Assembly: GCA_041859875.1 (NCBI GenBank)
Contig: JBFLFY010000011.1
Coordinates: forward strand, 3,674 to 67,673
Direction of reading: 5' to 3'
Source of the DNA: Thermocaproicibacter sp041859875
Lineage (GTDB): Bacteria > Bacillota > Clostridia > Oscillospirales > Acutalibacteraceae
DNA: 64,000 nt
Under the pieces are notes generated by a model. That model was not told where the DNA came from and made no database searches. It saw only the letters and a list, made by a program, of their open reading frames with translations. The translations under genes were made by a program, and so were the position numbers. Of the stretch, positions 17,071-26,375 are shown in pieces; positions within the stretch are counted from its first letter, which is position 1, and each line of letters begins with the position of its first letter.

Positions 17071-17126
17071 AGTGCGTATCATACACTTTAATGTTTCCCG
17101 TGAGTATACCCTTATCAAGTACACTC
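17071..17126. promoter_or_regulatory. Two palindromic operator candidates between divergent genes
   Basis: AGTGCGTATCATACACT (17071-17087) is a near-perfect palindrome, and GAGTATA (17102-17108) with TACACTC (17120-17126) forms a related spaced pair sharing AGTNNTA/TACACT half-sites. Both lie in the 147-bp gap between the small protein and the XRE regulator. They are plausible autoregulatory sites for that regulator. Confidence 0.5.
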
Positions 17127-17146
17127 ATTTTAGGAGATGATTCTTT

Positions 17147-17449
17147 ATGATGATTTTTGACTTTGGTTACCGCTTAAAAGACCTGCGGGAAAGAAAAAAT
17201 CTAACGCAGTCCCAAGCGGCTGCACGGCTTGGCGTTTCGAAAGCCTCTATCAGCGGATACGAGAATAATGTAAAAACACCATCTCTGGCTGTTTTAACCA
17301 GACTTGCCTCTTTTTATGGCGTATCTACTGACTATCTTCTGGGACTTGAAAGCCGTCGGATGCTTCCAATCAACGGCCTCACTTCTTCACAGGAAGAAAT
17401 TATGCGGCGGCTGCTGGCAGAATTTCGGGATGCGAACCAGCATTTCTGA
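17147..17449 (+). CDS. XRE-family transcriptional regulator
   Basis: 100 residues. A lambda Cro/CI-type helix-turn-helix spans residues 8-62: LKDLRERKNLTQSQAAARLG, then VSKASISGYENNVKTPSLAV and a GVSTDYLLGLE end. A short C-terminal helix may dimerise. TAGGAG lies 10 nt before the first of two ATG codons. It has the size and shape of a SinR-like or phage-like repressor, but no phage genes are near. Confidence 0.9.
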   Translation: MMIFDFGYRLKDLRERKNLTQSQAAARLGVSKASISGYENNVKTPSLAVLTRLASFYGVSTDYLLGLESRRMLPINGLTSSQEEIMRRLLAEFRDANQHF

Positions 17450-17461
17450 AAACTGCAAAAA

Positions 17462-17500
17462 GGGAAGCAGAGAAAGGCAAAACGCCTTTCTCTGCTTCCC
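17462..17500. terminator. Bidirectional terminator between XRE gene and pnp
   Basis: A 17-bp perfect stem, GGGAAGCAGAGAAAGGC with its complement, and a 5-nt loop. T-rich tails on both strands serve the convergent XRE gene and pnp. Confidence 0.9.
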
Positions 17501-17526
17501 TTATCTATTCTTTTTCAAAAGAGTTC

Positions 17527-19755
17527 TTATGAATGAGTGTTGGAATGGCTGTTGCCGTTGTACGGTCTGCTGTAGCCGCCGCGGTTTCCGCCTGGGCGGT
17601 GGTCAAACGTGCGGTGCGGCGGGCGCTGTTCCTGTGAAATATCGTTCTCCGGAACAAGGCCGTCCACTTCAATCAGTGCTTCGCGGCGGGAGAGGTTCAA
17701 GCGGCCCCTGTCGTCAATGTTCAGCACCTTGACCATCACTTCATCGCCGACGTTCACAACGTCGCTTACTTTTTCAACGCGCTTGACGTCAAGCTGCGAA
17801 ATAGGCACAAGGCCTTCCTTGCCCGGGGCAATTTCGACAAATGCGCCGAAGTCCATCAGGCGGGTAACCTTGCCTTTGTAAATAGCGCCCGGCTCCGGGT
17901 CGTTTACAATGGTGTCCACAATGCCGAGGGCACGTTTGCAGTTTTCCATATTGATGCCGGAAACGAAGACGTGGCCGTCTTCCTCCACATCAACCTTTAC
18001 GCCGCATTCGGCGCAGATTTTCTGGATAACCTTGCCGCCGGTGCCAATCACTTCACGGATTTTTTCGGTCGGAATCGTCATGGAAAGCATCTTCGGCGCA
18101 TAGGGCGAAAGCTCCTTGCGCGGTTCCGGAATGGCCTTCAGAATAATTTCATCAATGATATAATCGCGGGCCTTATGCGTTTTGTAAAGGGCTTCCTTAA
18201 TCATCTCAGGCGTAAGGCCGTTGATTTTCAGATCCATCTGGATTGCCGTAATGCCTGCGTGCGTACCGGCGACCTTAAAGTCCATGTCGCCGAAGAAGTC
18301 TTCCAGGCCCTGAATGTCGACCATCGTCATCCAGCGTTCGCCCTCTGTAATCAAGCCGCAGGAAATACCTGCAACCGGCGCTTTAATCGGCACACCGGCA
18401 TCCATCAGTGCCAATGTGGAACCGCAGATGGAAGCCTGCGAAGTGGAGCCGTTGGAAGAAAGCACTTCGGAAACACGGCGCATGGTGTACGGGAACTCGT
18501 CAAGCGGCGGACGCACCGGCACCAAAGCGCGCTCGGCAAGAGCGCCGTGGCCGATTTCACGGCGGCCCGGGCCGCGGCTCGGCTTCGTTTCGCCTGTGGA
18601 ATACGAAGGCATATTATACTGGTGGATATAATGTTTGTTTTCCTGCTCATCAATCCCGTCGAACGTCTGCTCGTCGTCCAGTGAACCAAGGGTCGCAGTA
18701 GTAAGGACCTGCGTCTGGCCGCGCGTGAACATACCGGAACCGTGTACACGCGGCAAAATGCCAACTTCTGCGGCAAGCGGGCGCATCTCGTCCATCTTTC
18801 TGCCGTCTACACGCTTCTGCTCGTCCAGCAGCCAGCGGCGCACAACGTATTTCTGCGTTTTATACAGGCATTCGTCAATTTTGGCAGCCTGGTCCGGGTA
18901 AACTTCATCGAACTTTTCGTGAACACGGTCGTAAATCGGGGCAAGGCGTGCGTCGCGGACTTTTTTGTCGTCGGTGTCCAGTGCGGCGCGGATGTCCTCA
19001 ATGGAAAATTCCTTGATGATGTTCATCATGTCCTCATCCGGCTCATTGCTCGGGTAAGAGAACTTCGGTTTGCCGATTTCCTTCTGGATGCCCTTAATGA
19101 ACTCTACAATGCTCTGGTTCGCCTTATGGCCGGCCATAATGGCGTTGTACATAATATCATCCGGAATCTCGTCGGCGCCCGCCTCAATCATGGCGATGCG
19201 GGAATCGGTGGAAGCCACGGTTACAGCCATCTTCGATTTTTTGCGCTGTTCGCTGTTCGGGTTAATGATGAACTCGCCGTCAACATAACCGACGGAAACG
19301 CCGGAAATCGGGCCGTTCCACGGAATGTCGGAAATGCTGATTGCAATGGATGTACCGACCATGGCGGCAATATCCGGCGGGCAGTCGTGATCAACGCTCA
19401 TCACGGTGCAGACGACGGAAACGTCATTGCGCATATCTTTCGGGAAGAGCGGGCGGATTGGGCGGTCAATCATGCGCGAGGTCAGGATTGCCTTGTCGCT
19501 CGGGCGGCCTTCACGCTTAATGTAGGAGCCCGGGATTTTGCCCACGGCGTAAAGTTTTTCTTCATAGTCGACGGAAAGCGGGAAGAAATCCACACCGTCA
19601 CGCGGCTTTGCGGAAGCGGTTGCCGTAACGTGAACGACGGTGTCACCGTAACGCACCATGCATTCTCCGTTTGCAAGCTGTGCCATCTTGCCGGTTTCGA
19701 CCGTAAGCGGGCGCCCCGCAAAATCGGTCTTGTACACTTTGTAGTTTTCGAACAT
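17527..19755 (-). CDS. pnp: Polyribonucleotide nucleotidyltransferase (PNPase)
   Basis: PNPase is a phosphorolytic 3'-5' exoribonuclease of the RNA degradosome. The protein has 742 residues from MFENYKVYKTDFAGRPLTVE; GGAGGAAAAAAGC precedes ATG 19755. It contains two RNase PH cores (residues ~10-220 and 320-545) around a helical domain, then a KH domain (IGTGGKVIQKICAECGVKVD), an S1 domain (GAIYKGKVTRLMDFGAFVEI) and a basic Gly/Arg/Asn-rich tail. It lies downstream of rpsO, as in most bacteria, separated by a long hairpin. Confidence 0.98.
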   Translation of the reverse strand: MFENYKVYKTDFAGRPLTVETGKMAQLANGECMVRYGDTVVHVTATASAKPRDGVDFFPLSVDYEEKLYAVGKIPGSYIKREGRPSDKAILTSRMIDRPIRPLFPKDMRNDVSVVCTVMSVDHDCPPDIAAMVGTSIAISISDIPWNGPISGVSVGYVDGEFIINPNSEQRKKSKMAVTVASTDSRIAMIEAGADEIPDDIMYNAIMAGHKANQSIVEFIKGIQKEIGKPKFSYPSNEPDEDMMNIIKEFSIEDIRAALDTDDKKVRDARLAPIYDRVHEKFDEVYPDQAAKIDECLYKTQKYVVRRWLLDEQKRVDGRKMDEMRPLAAEVGILPRVHGSGMFTRGQTQVLTTATLGSLDDEQTFDGIDEQENKHYIHQYNMPSYSTGETKPSRGPGRREIGHGALAERALVPVRPPLDEFPYTMRRVSEVLSSNGSTSQASICGSTLALMDAGVPIKAPVAGISCGLITEGERWMTMVDIQGLEDFFGDMDFKVAGTHAGITAIQMDLKINGLTPEMIKEALYKTHKARDYIIDEIILKAIPEPRKELSPYAPKMLSMTIPTEKIREVIGTGGKVIQKICAECGVKVDVEEDGHVFVSGINMENCKRALGIVDTIVNDPEPGAIYKGKVTRLMDFGAFVEIAPGKEGLVPISQLDVKRVEKVSDVVNVGDEVMVKVLNIDDRGRLNLSRREALIEVDGLVPENDISQEQRPPHRTFDHRPGGNRGGYSRPYNGNSHSNTHS

Positions 19756-19926
19756 TGCTTTTTTCCTCCGTATTCTGGATGATGTGCAGGATGCGGCAGA
19801 TTTAGCAATTAGACCAATGCCTTTTCTTTCCAAAAGGGCATTCGTTTCACTGCTAAGCTCCGCGTACCCTGCTTTTCCACAAAATAAAACCGGGGTGCGG
19901 AAAACTTTGTGTTTCCTCTGTAGTGC

Positions 19927-19977
19927 AAAAAGCCCCGCGGCAGGCGGCGGAAAAAATTCTCCGCCGGCACAGCCCGG
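19927..19977 (-). terminator. rpsO-pnp intergenic hairpin/terminator
   Basis: Minus strand: a long imperfect stem with GGCGGA/TCCGCC at its tip and a G+C-rich base, followed by TTTTT. It may partly terminate rpsO transcripts and be a processing site for pnp mRNA, as in other bacteria. Confidence 0.65.
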
Positions 19978-19995
19978 AGTTCCTTTGCTTTGCTT

Positions 19996-20259
19996 TTACT
20001 TGCGGATGCCCAGCTTTTCAATGATAGAACGGTAACGCTCAATGTCGTTCTTCTGCAGATAGTTCAGCAGGCTGCGGCGTGCACCAATCATCTTATAAAG
20101 GCCGCGGCGGGAGTGATGGTCCTTCTTGTGGGCCTTCAGGTGCTCGGTCAGAGCGTTAATGCGGTTCGAAAGGACGGCAATCTGGACTTCCGGAGAGCCG
20201 GTGTCGCCTTCATGGCGCGCATATTCATTGATAATCGCTGTTTTTTCTTCTTTAAGCAT
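19996..20259 (-). CDS. rpsO: 30S ribosomal protein S15
   Basis: S15 is a primary 16S rRNA-binding protein. It has 87 residues with the family blocks DTGSPEVQIAVLSNRINALT, LKAHKKDHHSRRGL and LLNYLQKNDIERYRSIIEKLG. AAGGTGG precedes ATG. It has its own promoter (20362-20390) and a leader of about 100 nt containing a GGGGAACG/CGTTCC hairpin. S15 represses its own mRNA in other bacteria, so the leader may be the target; that is inference. Confidence 0.98.
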   Translation of the reverse strand: MLKEEKTAIINEYARHEGDTGSPEVQIAVLSNRINALTEHLKAHKKDHHSRRGLYKMIGARRSLLNYLQKNDIERYRSIIEKLGIRK

Positions 20260-20361
20260 ATTTTTTCCACCTTTTCTAAATTCCCGCAGACGCAGAAATG
20301 GGCTGGTGAAATCCCCGGAACGGGGCGTTCCCCAAATCCGCGTAAGGGGTATAACGACGTT

Positions 20362-20390
20362 AGTATATCACAAGGCGGCGGGTTTGTAAA
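20362..20390 (-). promoter_or_regulatory. rpsO promoter
   Basis: Minus strand TTTACA (20390-20385), a 17-nt spacer, TATACT (20367-20362). Confidence 0.75.
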
Positions 20391-20401
20391 TATTTCAATA
20401 C

Positions 20402-21337
20402 TCACATTTTTCCGTACTGCGGAAAATTTGCATGGAAATATTTCTCAGCCTGCGCGCCGTTGCGTCGTATTTCGGCCTGAAGCTCCAAAAGACCGGGGAA
20501 TTTTCGCTCCGGGCGCAGAAATTTCAGCAAGCCCACACGCACGGTGCATCCATAAATTTCCGGGCCGCTGTAGTCCGGCATCCACGTTTCGGCAAGCACT
20601 GCGCTGGAACCAACCGTGGGTTTTACACCGACGTTGGTCACGCCACAGAAAGTCTTGCCGCCTATTGAAACAGCCGAGGCGTAAACACCAAGTTTCGGCA
20701 GGACAAAATCTTCCGGCACCGCCTGGTTCAGAGTCGGGGTCCCGAGGCGGCGGCCAAGTTTGCGTCCCGGCAGGACGGGCGACTCATACCCGAACGGCCT
20801 GCCGAGCAGCCGGGCGGCTTCTTCTGTGCGCCCTTCCGCAATCAGCCCGCGGATGCGTGTGGAGCTGACGGGAGCACCCTCTTTTACAACGGCCTGGGCT
20901 ACCGCCGTTTCCATTCCCTGCGCGGCGCACAGGCGCTGTAAATCGGTGCTGCCAGCTTTTCCGCCGCGCCCAAACGTAAAGTTGAAGCCACAGCAGACCT
21001 TGCCTGCACGGCACACCCCTCCCAGCACATGGGCGACGAAATCTTCGGGCGAAAGGTCTTTGATGGTTTGAAAATCAAGCAGGTAAAGCTGCTGCACGCC
21101 CATCTGTTCCAGCAGGCGAATCTTTTCCTCCTGTGAAAGCAGGAGCCCGCCGAAAGAAGAGCCCGCAAGCGCTTTGGGGTTTTCCGCAAAAGTCAGCAGT
21201 GTGGGCAAAAGCCCCTGCTTCGCGCCCGCAAGCGCCAGCGAAATCACCTTTTGGTGGCCAAGATGCAAACCGTCAAAGCTGCCAAGGGCAACGGCGCTTC
21301 TTCCCTGTGAAGGTTCGAGAGTTTTGTAAATTTCCAT
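20402..21337 (-). CDS. ribF: Bifunctional riboflavin kinase/FAD synthetase (RibF)
   Basis: RibF phosphorylates riboflavin to FMN and adenylates FMN to FAD. The protein has 311 residues. The N-terminal nucleotidyltransferase has GSFDGLHLGHQKVI near residue 18 and FNFTFGRGGKAG near 118, with VSSTRIRGLIAEG as the ISSTxIR-like motif. The C-terminal kinase has GRRLGTPTLN and YGCTVRV with LKFLRPERKF. It follows truB by 55 nt, the usual Firmicutes arrangement. Confidence 0.96.
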   Translation of the reverse strand: MEIYKTLEPSQGRSAVALGSFDGLHLGHQKVISLALAGAKQGLLPTLLTFAENPKALAGSSFGGLLLSQEEKIRLLEQMGVQQLYLLDFQTIKDLSPEDFVAHVLGGVCRAGKVCCGFNFTFGRGGKAGSTDLQRLCAAQGMETAVAQAVVKEGAPVSSTRIRGLIAEGRTEEAARLLGRPFGYESPVLPGRKLGRRLGTPTLNQAVPEDFVLPKLGVYASAVSIGGKTFCGVTNVGVKPTVGSSAVLAETWMPDYSGPEIYGCTVRVGLLKFLRPERKFPGLLELQAEIRRNGAQAEKYFHANFPQYGKM

Positions 21338-21392
21338 TGGGTCGCTTCTCCATTAAAAAAATATGCCCCGTTTTTTCCGGAAAAACCGAAAA

Positions 21393-22331
21393 TCAGCGGG
21401 CATTGAGGTTTTTCTTTTCCGCGCCGTGCGCACCGGTGGGGAAAATGCGCAGCACGCGCAGTTCCTCGCCCGAAATCTCCCCCAAGCCGAGGAAGGTTCC
21501 TTCCGGCGAAAGCACGCGGAAACGCCCACCCTGCGGCAGGTCTTTCCCGCATAGGGGCGTGCGGCTCCGGTCAAGTGCGCCGCCGTTTGAAAAGCGCACC
21601 GCCTGTGCGGCGGAAATGCGGACTTCCGGCTCCCTCGCAAAAAGGGACTCCACCGGGCGCAGAATTTCCCCAAGGCGCCCTTGTGCGGCAAGCTCTTTCG
21701 CCTGTTCCGGCATAACGGCGTCGGCCAGCGTAAAACCTGCCGCCCGGGTGCGCCGCAGGGAAGACATCACGCCATAAGTGCCAAGGGCTTCGCCCAAATC
21801 GGCGCACAGCGTACGGATGTATGTACCTTTGGAGCAAGCCACAGTCAAGCGGCCGGTCTGCTCTGTTTCGTCAAATTCCGCAAGTTCCATCTTATAAACG
21901 GTGACGGGGCGCTTTTTGCGCTCCACTTCGATTCCCTTTCGGGCAAGGTCATACAGGCGCTTCCCGTTGACGCTTACAGCCGAATACATCGGCGGCATCT
22001 GCAAAATCTCGCCGCGGAACTGTGGCAGGGCATTCTCCAGCTGCGCACGCGTCGCTTTCCCACTGCTTCTGGCCGTCACGCGGCCGGTAGTGTCCTGCGT
22101 ATCGGTTGCAAAGCCAAGCCGGAACCCAGCTTCATACTCTTTTTCCGTATCTTCCAAAAACGGCAGGGCGCGCGTCGCGCACCCAAGCAGCAAAGGCAGA
22201 ACGCCCGTCGCCATCGGGTCCAGTGTACCGGTATGGCCAATTTTTCTTTCCCGGCAGATGCCGCGCATAACGGCAACCACGTCAAAGGAAGTAAAACCGG
22301 CAGGTTTGTCTACAATTATAACGCCGTTCAT
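21393..22331 (-). CDS. truB: tRNA pseudouridine-55 synthase
   Basis: TruB makes the universal pseudouridine in the tRNA T-loop. The protein has 312 residues from MNGVIIVDKPAGFTSFDVVA. The catalytic Asp is in GHTGTLDPMATGVLPLLLG; PPMYSAVSVNGKRLYDLARKG and KGTYIRTLCADLGEALG follow, with a C-terminal RNA-binding region. The start lies 2 nt beyond the nrnA stop, so it is translationally coupled to it. The in-frame extension upstream to 22409 overlaps nrnA and is rejected. Confidence 0.97.
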   Translation of the reverse strand: MNGVIIVDKPAGFTSFDVVAVMRGICRERKIGHTGTLDPMATGVLPLLLGCATRALPFLEDTEKEYEAGFRLGFATDTQDTTGRVTARSSGKATRAQLENALPQFRGEILQMPPMYSAVSVNGKRLYDLARKGIEVERKKRPVTVYKMELAEFDETEQTGRLTVACSKGTYIRTLCADLGEALGTYGVMSSLRRTRAAGFTLADAVMPEQAKELAAQGRLGEILRPVESLFAREPEVRISAAQAVRFSNGGALDRSRTPLCGKDLPQGGRFRVLSPEGTFLGLGEISGEELRVLRIFPTGAHGAEKKNLNAR

Positions 22332-22333
22332 GC

Positions 22334-23284
22334 TCAAGATTCCAAGTACCTTTCCGCCGCAGCAAGCATTGCCTGACTGGCTTGTTCCGCCGGCAGGTGC
22401 AAGGTGCATCCTGCGGCTCCCCTATGGCCTCCGCCGCCGAACTGTGCGCAGATTTTAGCCGCATCCGCCGGGGGACGCGCGCGCAGGGAAACTTTGTAGT
22501 CGCCGTTTTCCTTTTCGCGCAGCGTAATCCCGACGTGCACACCTTCTATGGAGCGCGGAATGGTTGCGATGCCATCAAGGTCGTCTTCTATGGCGCCGGA
22601 TTCGGCAATCATTTTTTTTGTGAGAAAAATCAACGCAATTTTTCCGTCATCCGCATAACGGATATTGTCCAGCACGCGGCGCTCAAGGTCCATCCTTGCA
22701 CGGCTTTTTGTGTCGAACATGGCGCGGTCAATTTCCACGGAATCGGCACCCGCCTCCATCAGCTCTGCCGCAATGCGGTGAGTCTGCGGCGTGGTGTTGG
22801 TGTACTTAAAACAGCCTGTGTCGGTAGTAACGCCGGTATAAAGCGCGTTTGCCACAGCCTTGTCCGCTTTTACGCCAAGAAGTTTCAGCAGGCTGTAAAT
22901 AATTTCGCAGGTTGCGGCCGCGCCCGGGTCAGTGTAGCTTTCCGCGGCAAAAGGAGTGCTGGAGCGGTGATGGTCTATAGAAAGGCCGACCTTTCCGCCG
23001 TACTGGGAAAGAAGCGGTTCGCCCAAAAGGCTTTTGTCCGCTATGTCCACAGAAACGACAAGGTCGGGTTCAAAGGAATCTTCGGGAAGGCCCTCAAAGA
23101 GGAAAGCATACTTCGGCCCTATGGCATCGGAACACCTCACCTGCGCGCGCCTGCCAAGCTTCCGCAAAGCACGGCACAGGGCACTCCCCGCGCCGAGTGT
23201 GTCGCCGTCCGGAAATTGGTGGCACAGGATGACGACACGCTGCGCGCCAAGCAGGATGGGAACCGCTTCCTCAAGGCTTGTCAT
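22334..23284 (-). CDS. nrnA: NrnA-type DHH phosphoesterase (nanoRNase/pAp phosphatase)
   Basis: This enzyme degrades 2-5 nt RNAs and dephosphorylates 3'-phosphoadenosine 5'-phosphate. The protein has 316 residues. DHH-family motifs are CHQFPDGDTLGAGSALCRAL, VVSVDIADKSLL and SIDHHRSSTPFA; the DHHA1 motif FGGGGHRGAAGCTL is near the C-terminus. It overlaps rbfA upstream by 14 nt and is followed 2 nt later by truB. Confidence 0.95.
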   Translation of the reverse strand: MTSLEEAVPILLGAQRVVILCHQFPDGDTLGAGSALCRALRKLGRRAQVRCSDAIGPKYAFLFEGLPEDSFEPDLVVSVDIADKSLLGEPLLSQYGGKVGLSIDHHRSSTPFAAESYTDPGAAATCEIIYSLLKLLGVKADKAVANALYTGVTTDTGCFKYTNTTPQTHRIAAELMEAGADSVEIDRAMFDTKSRARMDLERRVLDNIRYADDGKIALIFLTKKMIAESGAIEDDLDGIATIPRSIEGVHVGITLREKENGDYKVSLRARPPADAAKICAQFGGGGHRGAAGCTLHLPAEQASQAMLAAAERYLES

Positions 23285-23630
23285 GCGTTTCCTCCTTCAG
23301 GTCATTCAGGATGCGCGAAATGTTTGCGCCGTATTCAATCGAGTCGGTGGCACGGAAAATAAGCTGCGGCACTTTGCGCAGCGAAAGGCGTGAGCTAAGC
23401 TCATGCCGGATGAAGCCGGAAGCGGACCTAAGGCCTTTTAAGGCTTCCTTTGCTTTTTCCATGCCTTCCATGTGACTGATATACACCGTGCAGTAAGAAA
23501 GGTCGTTTGTCACTTCCACACGCACAATGCTGATAAGCCCCTGCACACGGGGATCTTTAAGTTCTCTGAAAATTGCGGTGAGCTCGCGCATGATGTCTTC
23601 CGTTACGCGGCCCAGCTTATGACTTGGCAT
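23271..23630 (-). CDS. rbfA: 30S ribosome-binding factor A
   Basis: RbfA is a late 30S assembly factor acting on the 16S 5' helix. It has 119 residues with MPSHKLGRVTEDIMRELTAI, LKDPRVQGLISIVRVEVTND and the KH-like C-terminal region LRKVPQLIFRATDSIEYGAN. Its end overlaps nrnA. A 261-bp repeat-containing gap separates it from infB, unusual within this operon. Confidence 0.96.
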   Translation of the reverse strand: MPSHKLGRVTEDIMRELTAIFRELKDPRVQGLISIVRVEVTNDLSYCTVYISHMEGMEKAKEALKGLRSASGFIRHELSSRLSLRKVPQLIFRATDSIEYGANISRILNDLKEETHDKP

Positions 23631-23649
23631 CTTTTTCTCTCCCTTTCCA

Positions 23650-23845
23650 GCCTTCTGAAAAAGGCCTTAGCAAAGCACAAAATGCCCTTCGCTGCCTATC
23701 TATGGCTGGCCTTTTGAAAAGGCCGAAGCGAAAACTTTGCTGAATCGCCAAAAAGGAAACTTTCTGCACTTTGGTTTTATTTTTCGCCAACGGCTGTATT
23801 TTAACCTTGTTCTTGCAGAATTTCCAGTTTGGGAAAAGTGTTAGT
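23650..23845. repeat. Dispersed intergenic repeat in the infB-rbfA gap
   Basis: This gap has no gene. It carries two palindromes, GCCTTCTGAAAAAGGCC (23650-23666) and GGCCTTTTGAAAAGGCC (23708-23724). The second is followed by GAAGCGAAAACTTTGCTGAATC, and the segment ends with CTTGCAGAATTT near 23812. The same order of landmarks recurs at 34383, 53574 and 53950. Confidence 0.65.
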
Positions 23846-23891
23846 TTTTTCAGCCGGCCCTTTCTGCTGCGAAAAGGCCGGGAAAAAGCTT

Positions 23892-26375
23892 TTACTCTTG
23901 ATATTCTTCCATGGTATAGGCTTCGAAAACGTCGCCCTCTTTGATGTCGTTAAACTTCTCGAGGCCGATGCCGCAGTCGTAGCCTTCCGCCACTTCCTTG
24001 GCGTCATCCTTAAAGCGCTTGAGGGAAGCCACGCTGTCGTCGGCGACCACAATGCCGTCGCGCACAACGCGGATTTTTGCAGTGCGGGTCATTTTACCTG
24101 TGGTGACGTGCGCACCGGCTATGGTTCCTATGCTGCTGATGCGGTATACCTGCCGGACTTCGGCCTTGCCCAGGCTGGCTTCACGGTACTTCGGTGCAAG
24201 CATGCCTTTGAGGGCCGCGCCGATTTCGTTGATGCAGTCGTAAATTACACGGTACAGGCGAATATCAACACTGTCGCGTTTCGCGTTTTCTTCGGCTACG
24301 TTGTCCGGGCGGACATTAAAGCCGACAATGACGGCATTGGAAGCCGCAGCCAGCATCACGTCGGATTCGCTGATCGCGCCGACGCCGCTGTGAATAATAT
24401 CCACACGCACTTCGTCATTGCTCAGTTTTTCAAGGGACTGGCACACGGCCTCGGTTGAACCCTGAACATCTGCCTTGACGATAAGGTGAAGTTCCTTCAT
24501 ATCGCCTTCCTGCATCTGTTCAAAGAGGTTGTCAAGCGTAACCTTGGTGCGGGCGTTGAACTTTTCTTCCTTCTGCTCGTTGCGGCGCTGTTCCACCAGT
24601 TCACGGGCAAGGCGTTCATCCGTTACGGCGTTGAAAATATCGCCGCCCATCGGCACCTCGTTCAGCCCGGTGATTTCCGCCGGAACACTCGGCCCCGCAG
24701 TCTTAATCTTCTTGCCGTTTTCATTTGCCATAGCGCGCACACGGCCTACCGTCGTACCCGCCACGATAATGTCGCCGATATGGAGGGTGCCGTTCTGCAC
24801 CAGCACAGTGGCAATCGGGCCGCGGCCCTTGTCAATCCTCGCTTCAATGACGGTGCCCTTTGCGGCGCGGTCCGGGTTCGCTTTCAGTTCTTTCATATCC
24901 GCTACAAGAAGGACGGTTTCCAGCAGCTCTTTAATGCCTTCCTTGGTCACGGCGGAAACCTTTACGCACGGTGTTTCCCCGCCCCACTCTTCCGGAACCA
25001 GTTCGTACTTTGTAAGCTGCTCCATAACCATCTGCGGGTTTGCGCCCGGTTTATCCATTTTATTAATAGCTACGATAATAGAAACCTTGGCCGCTTTTGC
25101 ATGGTGGATTGCCTCGATGGTCTGCGGCATAATGCCGTCATCTGCGGCGACAACCAGTATGGCAATATCCGTGACCTGCGCACCTCTGGCACGCATGGTG
25201 GTGAAAGCCTCGTGGCCCGGCGTGTCGAGAAATGTTACATCACGTCCACCGACCTTAACCTGGTAAGCGCCGATCGCCTGCGTAATGCCGCCCGCTTCGG
25301 TAGAAGTGACGTTCGTGTGGCGAATCGCGTCCAGCAGAGAAGTCTTGCCGTGGTCAACATGGCCCATGACAACAACAACCGGTGCGCGCGGAACAAGGTT
25401 ATCGTCTTTGTCTTCGCTGTCGTCAATAATCTGATCTTCAATGGTGACGACAACTTCTTTTTCCACCTTTGCGTGGAATTCCATCGCGGCAAGGGAAGCC
25501 GTGTCAAAATCAACGACATCGTTTACCGTGGCAAACACGCCGAGGTCCATCAGTTTCTTGATGACTTCTGCTGCCGTTGCCTTCAGGCGCAGAGCCAGTT
25601 CACCAACGGTAATCTGCTCCGGTATCTGTATGGTAATCGGCTTATTTTTGCGCTCCAGCGCAATACGGCGCAAACGCTCCGACTCTGTTTCTCTGCGCGC
25701 GTTGCGCGGGCGGCCGCGGTAACGTGCGCTGCGCTGCGTAAGCTTCTGCTTCTTTACGGTAGTGTCGGTAGAGCGAACCTTTTCGGAAGCGAGGCGGTCA
25801 TATTTTTCGTTGTAGCGGTCAAGTTCCACATTGGAAGCGTGTGTATCCACAATTCTTCCTGCCGGGCGCACAACAGAGCCGGTGGTTTCCATACGCACCG
25901 TCTGCTGCTGCGGATGCTTCTTAGCCGGCTGCTGCGGATGCTGCGGCTTTTTGTGCTGCGCAGCGGGAGCGGCCTGTGCAAATTTTGCCGGGCGTGCTGC
26001 CGGGTGTGCTGGGGCGCTGTTCCGGTTCTTTTGGGGAACCGGTGCTTTCTGCGCGGCGGCTGGGGCGGCCTGCGGCGCCTGTTTTGCTGCCGCCTTTGCG
26101 GGTCTTTGGGCAGGCTTTTCCGGTTCTATAGCAACATCCGGCTTTTCGCTTTCTACAACTGCTTTGCGCTTTTCGGCCTGGGCAAAATAAGTATCCAAGC
26201 TCTTTGTCGAATTCTTCTGCGTAAAATCTTCGAAAACAAGATCCAGCTCGTCTTCCGTCAGGGCTGTCATGTGTTTTTTGGTTTCGCCTGTGTATTTTTC
26301 CAACGTATCAATAACGTCCTTATTTGGAACGTTTAGGTCGCTTGCCACATCGTGTACTCTGTATTTAATCATCAT
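23892..26375 (-). CDS. infB: Translation initiation factor IF-2
   Basis: IF-2 is the GTPase that places initiator tRNA on the ribosome. The protein has 827 residues from MMIKYRVHDVASDLNVPNKD; GAGGAGG lies 9 nt before ATG 26375. The N-terminal IF2_N motif is followed by an Ala/Pro/Gln-rich linker to about residue 170, a second IF2_N (ITIQIPEQITVGELALRLKA), the G domain (GHVDHGKTSLLDAIR, DTPGHEAF, NKMD) and the C-terminal domains. Its start overlaps the end of the L7Ae-like gene. Confidence 0.98.
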   Translation of the reverse strand: MMIKYRVHDVASDLNVPNKDVIDTLEKYTGETKKHMTALTEDELDLVFEDFTQKNSTKSLDTYFAQAEKRKAVVESEKPDVAIEPEKPAQRPAKAAAKQAPQAAPAAAQKAPVPQKNRNSAPAHPAARPAKFAQAAPAAQHKKPQHPQQPAKKHPQQQTVRMETTGSVVRPAGRIVDTHASNVELDRYNEKYDRLASEKVRSTDTTVKKQKLTQRSARYRGRPRNARRETESERLRRIALERKNKPITIQIPEQITVGELALRLKATAAEVIKKLMDLGVFATVNDVVDFDTASLAAMEFHAKVEKEVVVTIEDQIIDDSEDKDDNLVPRAPVVVVMGHVDHGKTSLLDAIRHTNVTSTEAGGITQAIGAYQVKVGGRDVTFLDTPGHEAFTTMRARGAQVTDIAILVVAADDGIMPQTIEAIHHAKAAKVSIIVAINKMDKPGANPQMVMEQLTKYELVPEEWGGETPCVKVSAVTKEGIKELLETVLLVADMKELKANPDRAAKGTVIEARIDKGRGPIATVLVQNGTLHIGDIIVAGTTVGRVRAMANENGKKIKTAGPSVPAEITGLNEVPMGGDIFNAVTDERLARELVEQRRNEQKEEKFNARTKVTLDNLFEQMQEGDMKELHLIVKADVQGSTEAVCQSLEKLSNDEVRVDIIHSGVGAISESDVMLAAASNAVIVGFNVRPDNVAEENAKRDSVDIRLYRVIYDCINEIGAALKGMLAPKYREASLGKAEVRQVYRISSIGTIAGAHVTTGKMTRTAKIRVVRDGIVVADDSVASLKRFKDDAKEVAEGYDCGIGLEKFNDIKEGDVFEAYTMEEYQE

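Noticed and set aside
24486..26336. Long plus-strand frame opposite infB
   Set aside because: Antisense shadow of infB; composition follows the reversed codon pattern.
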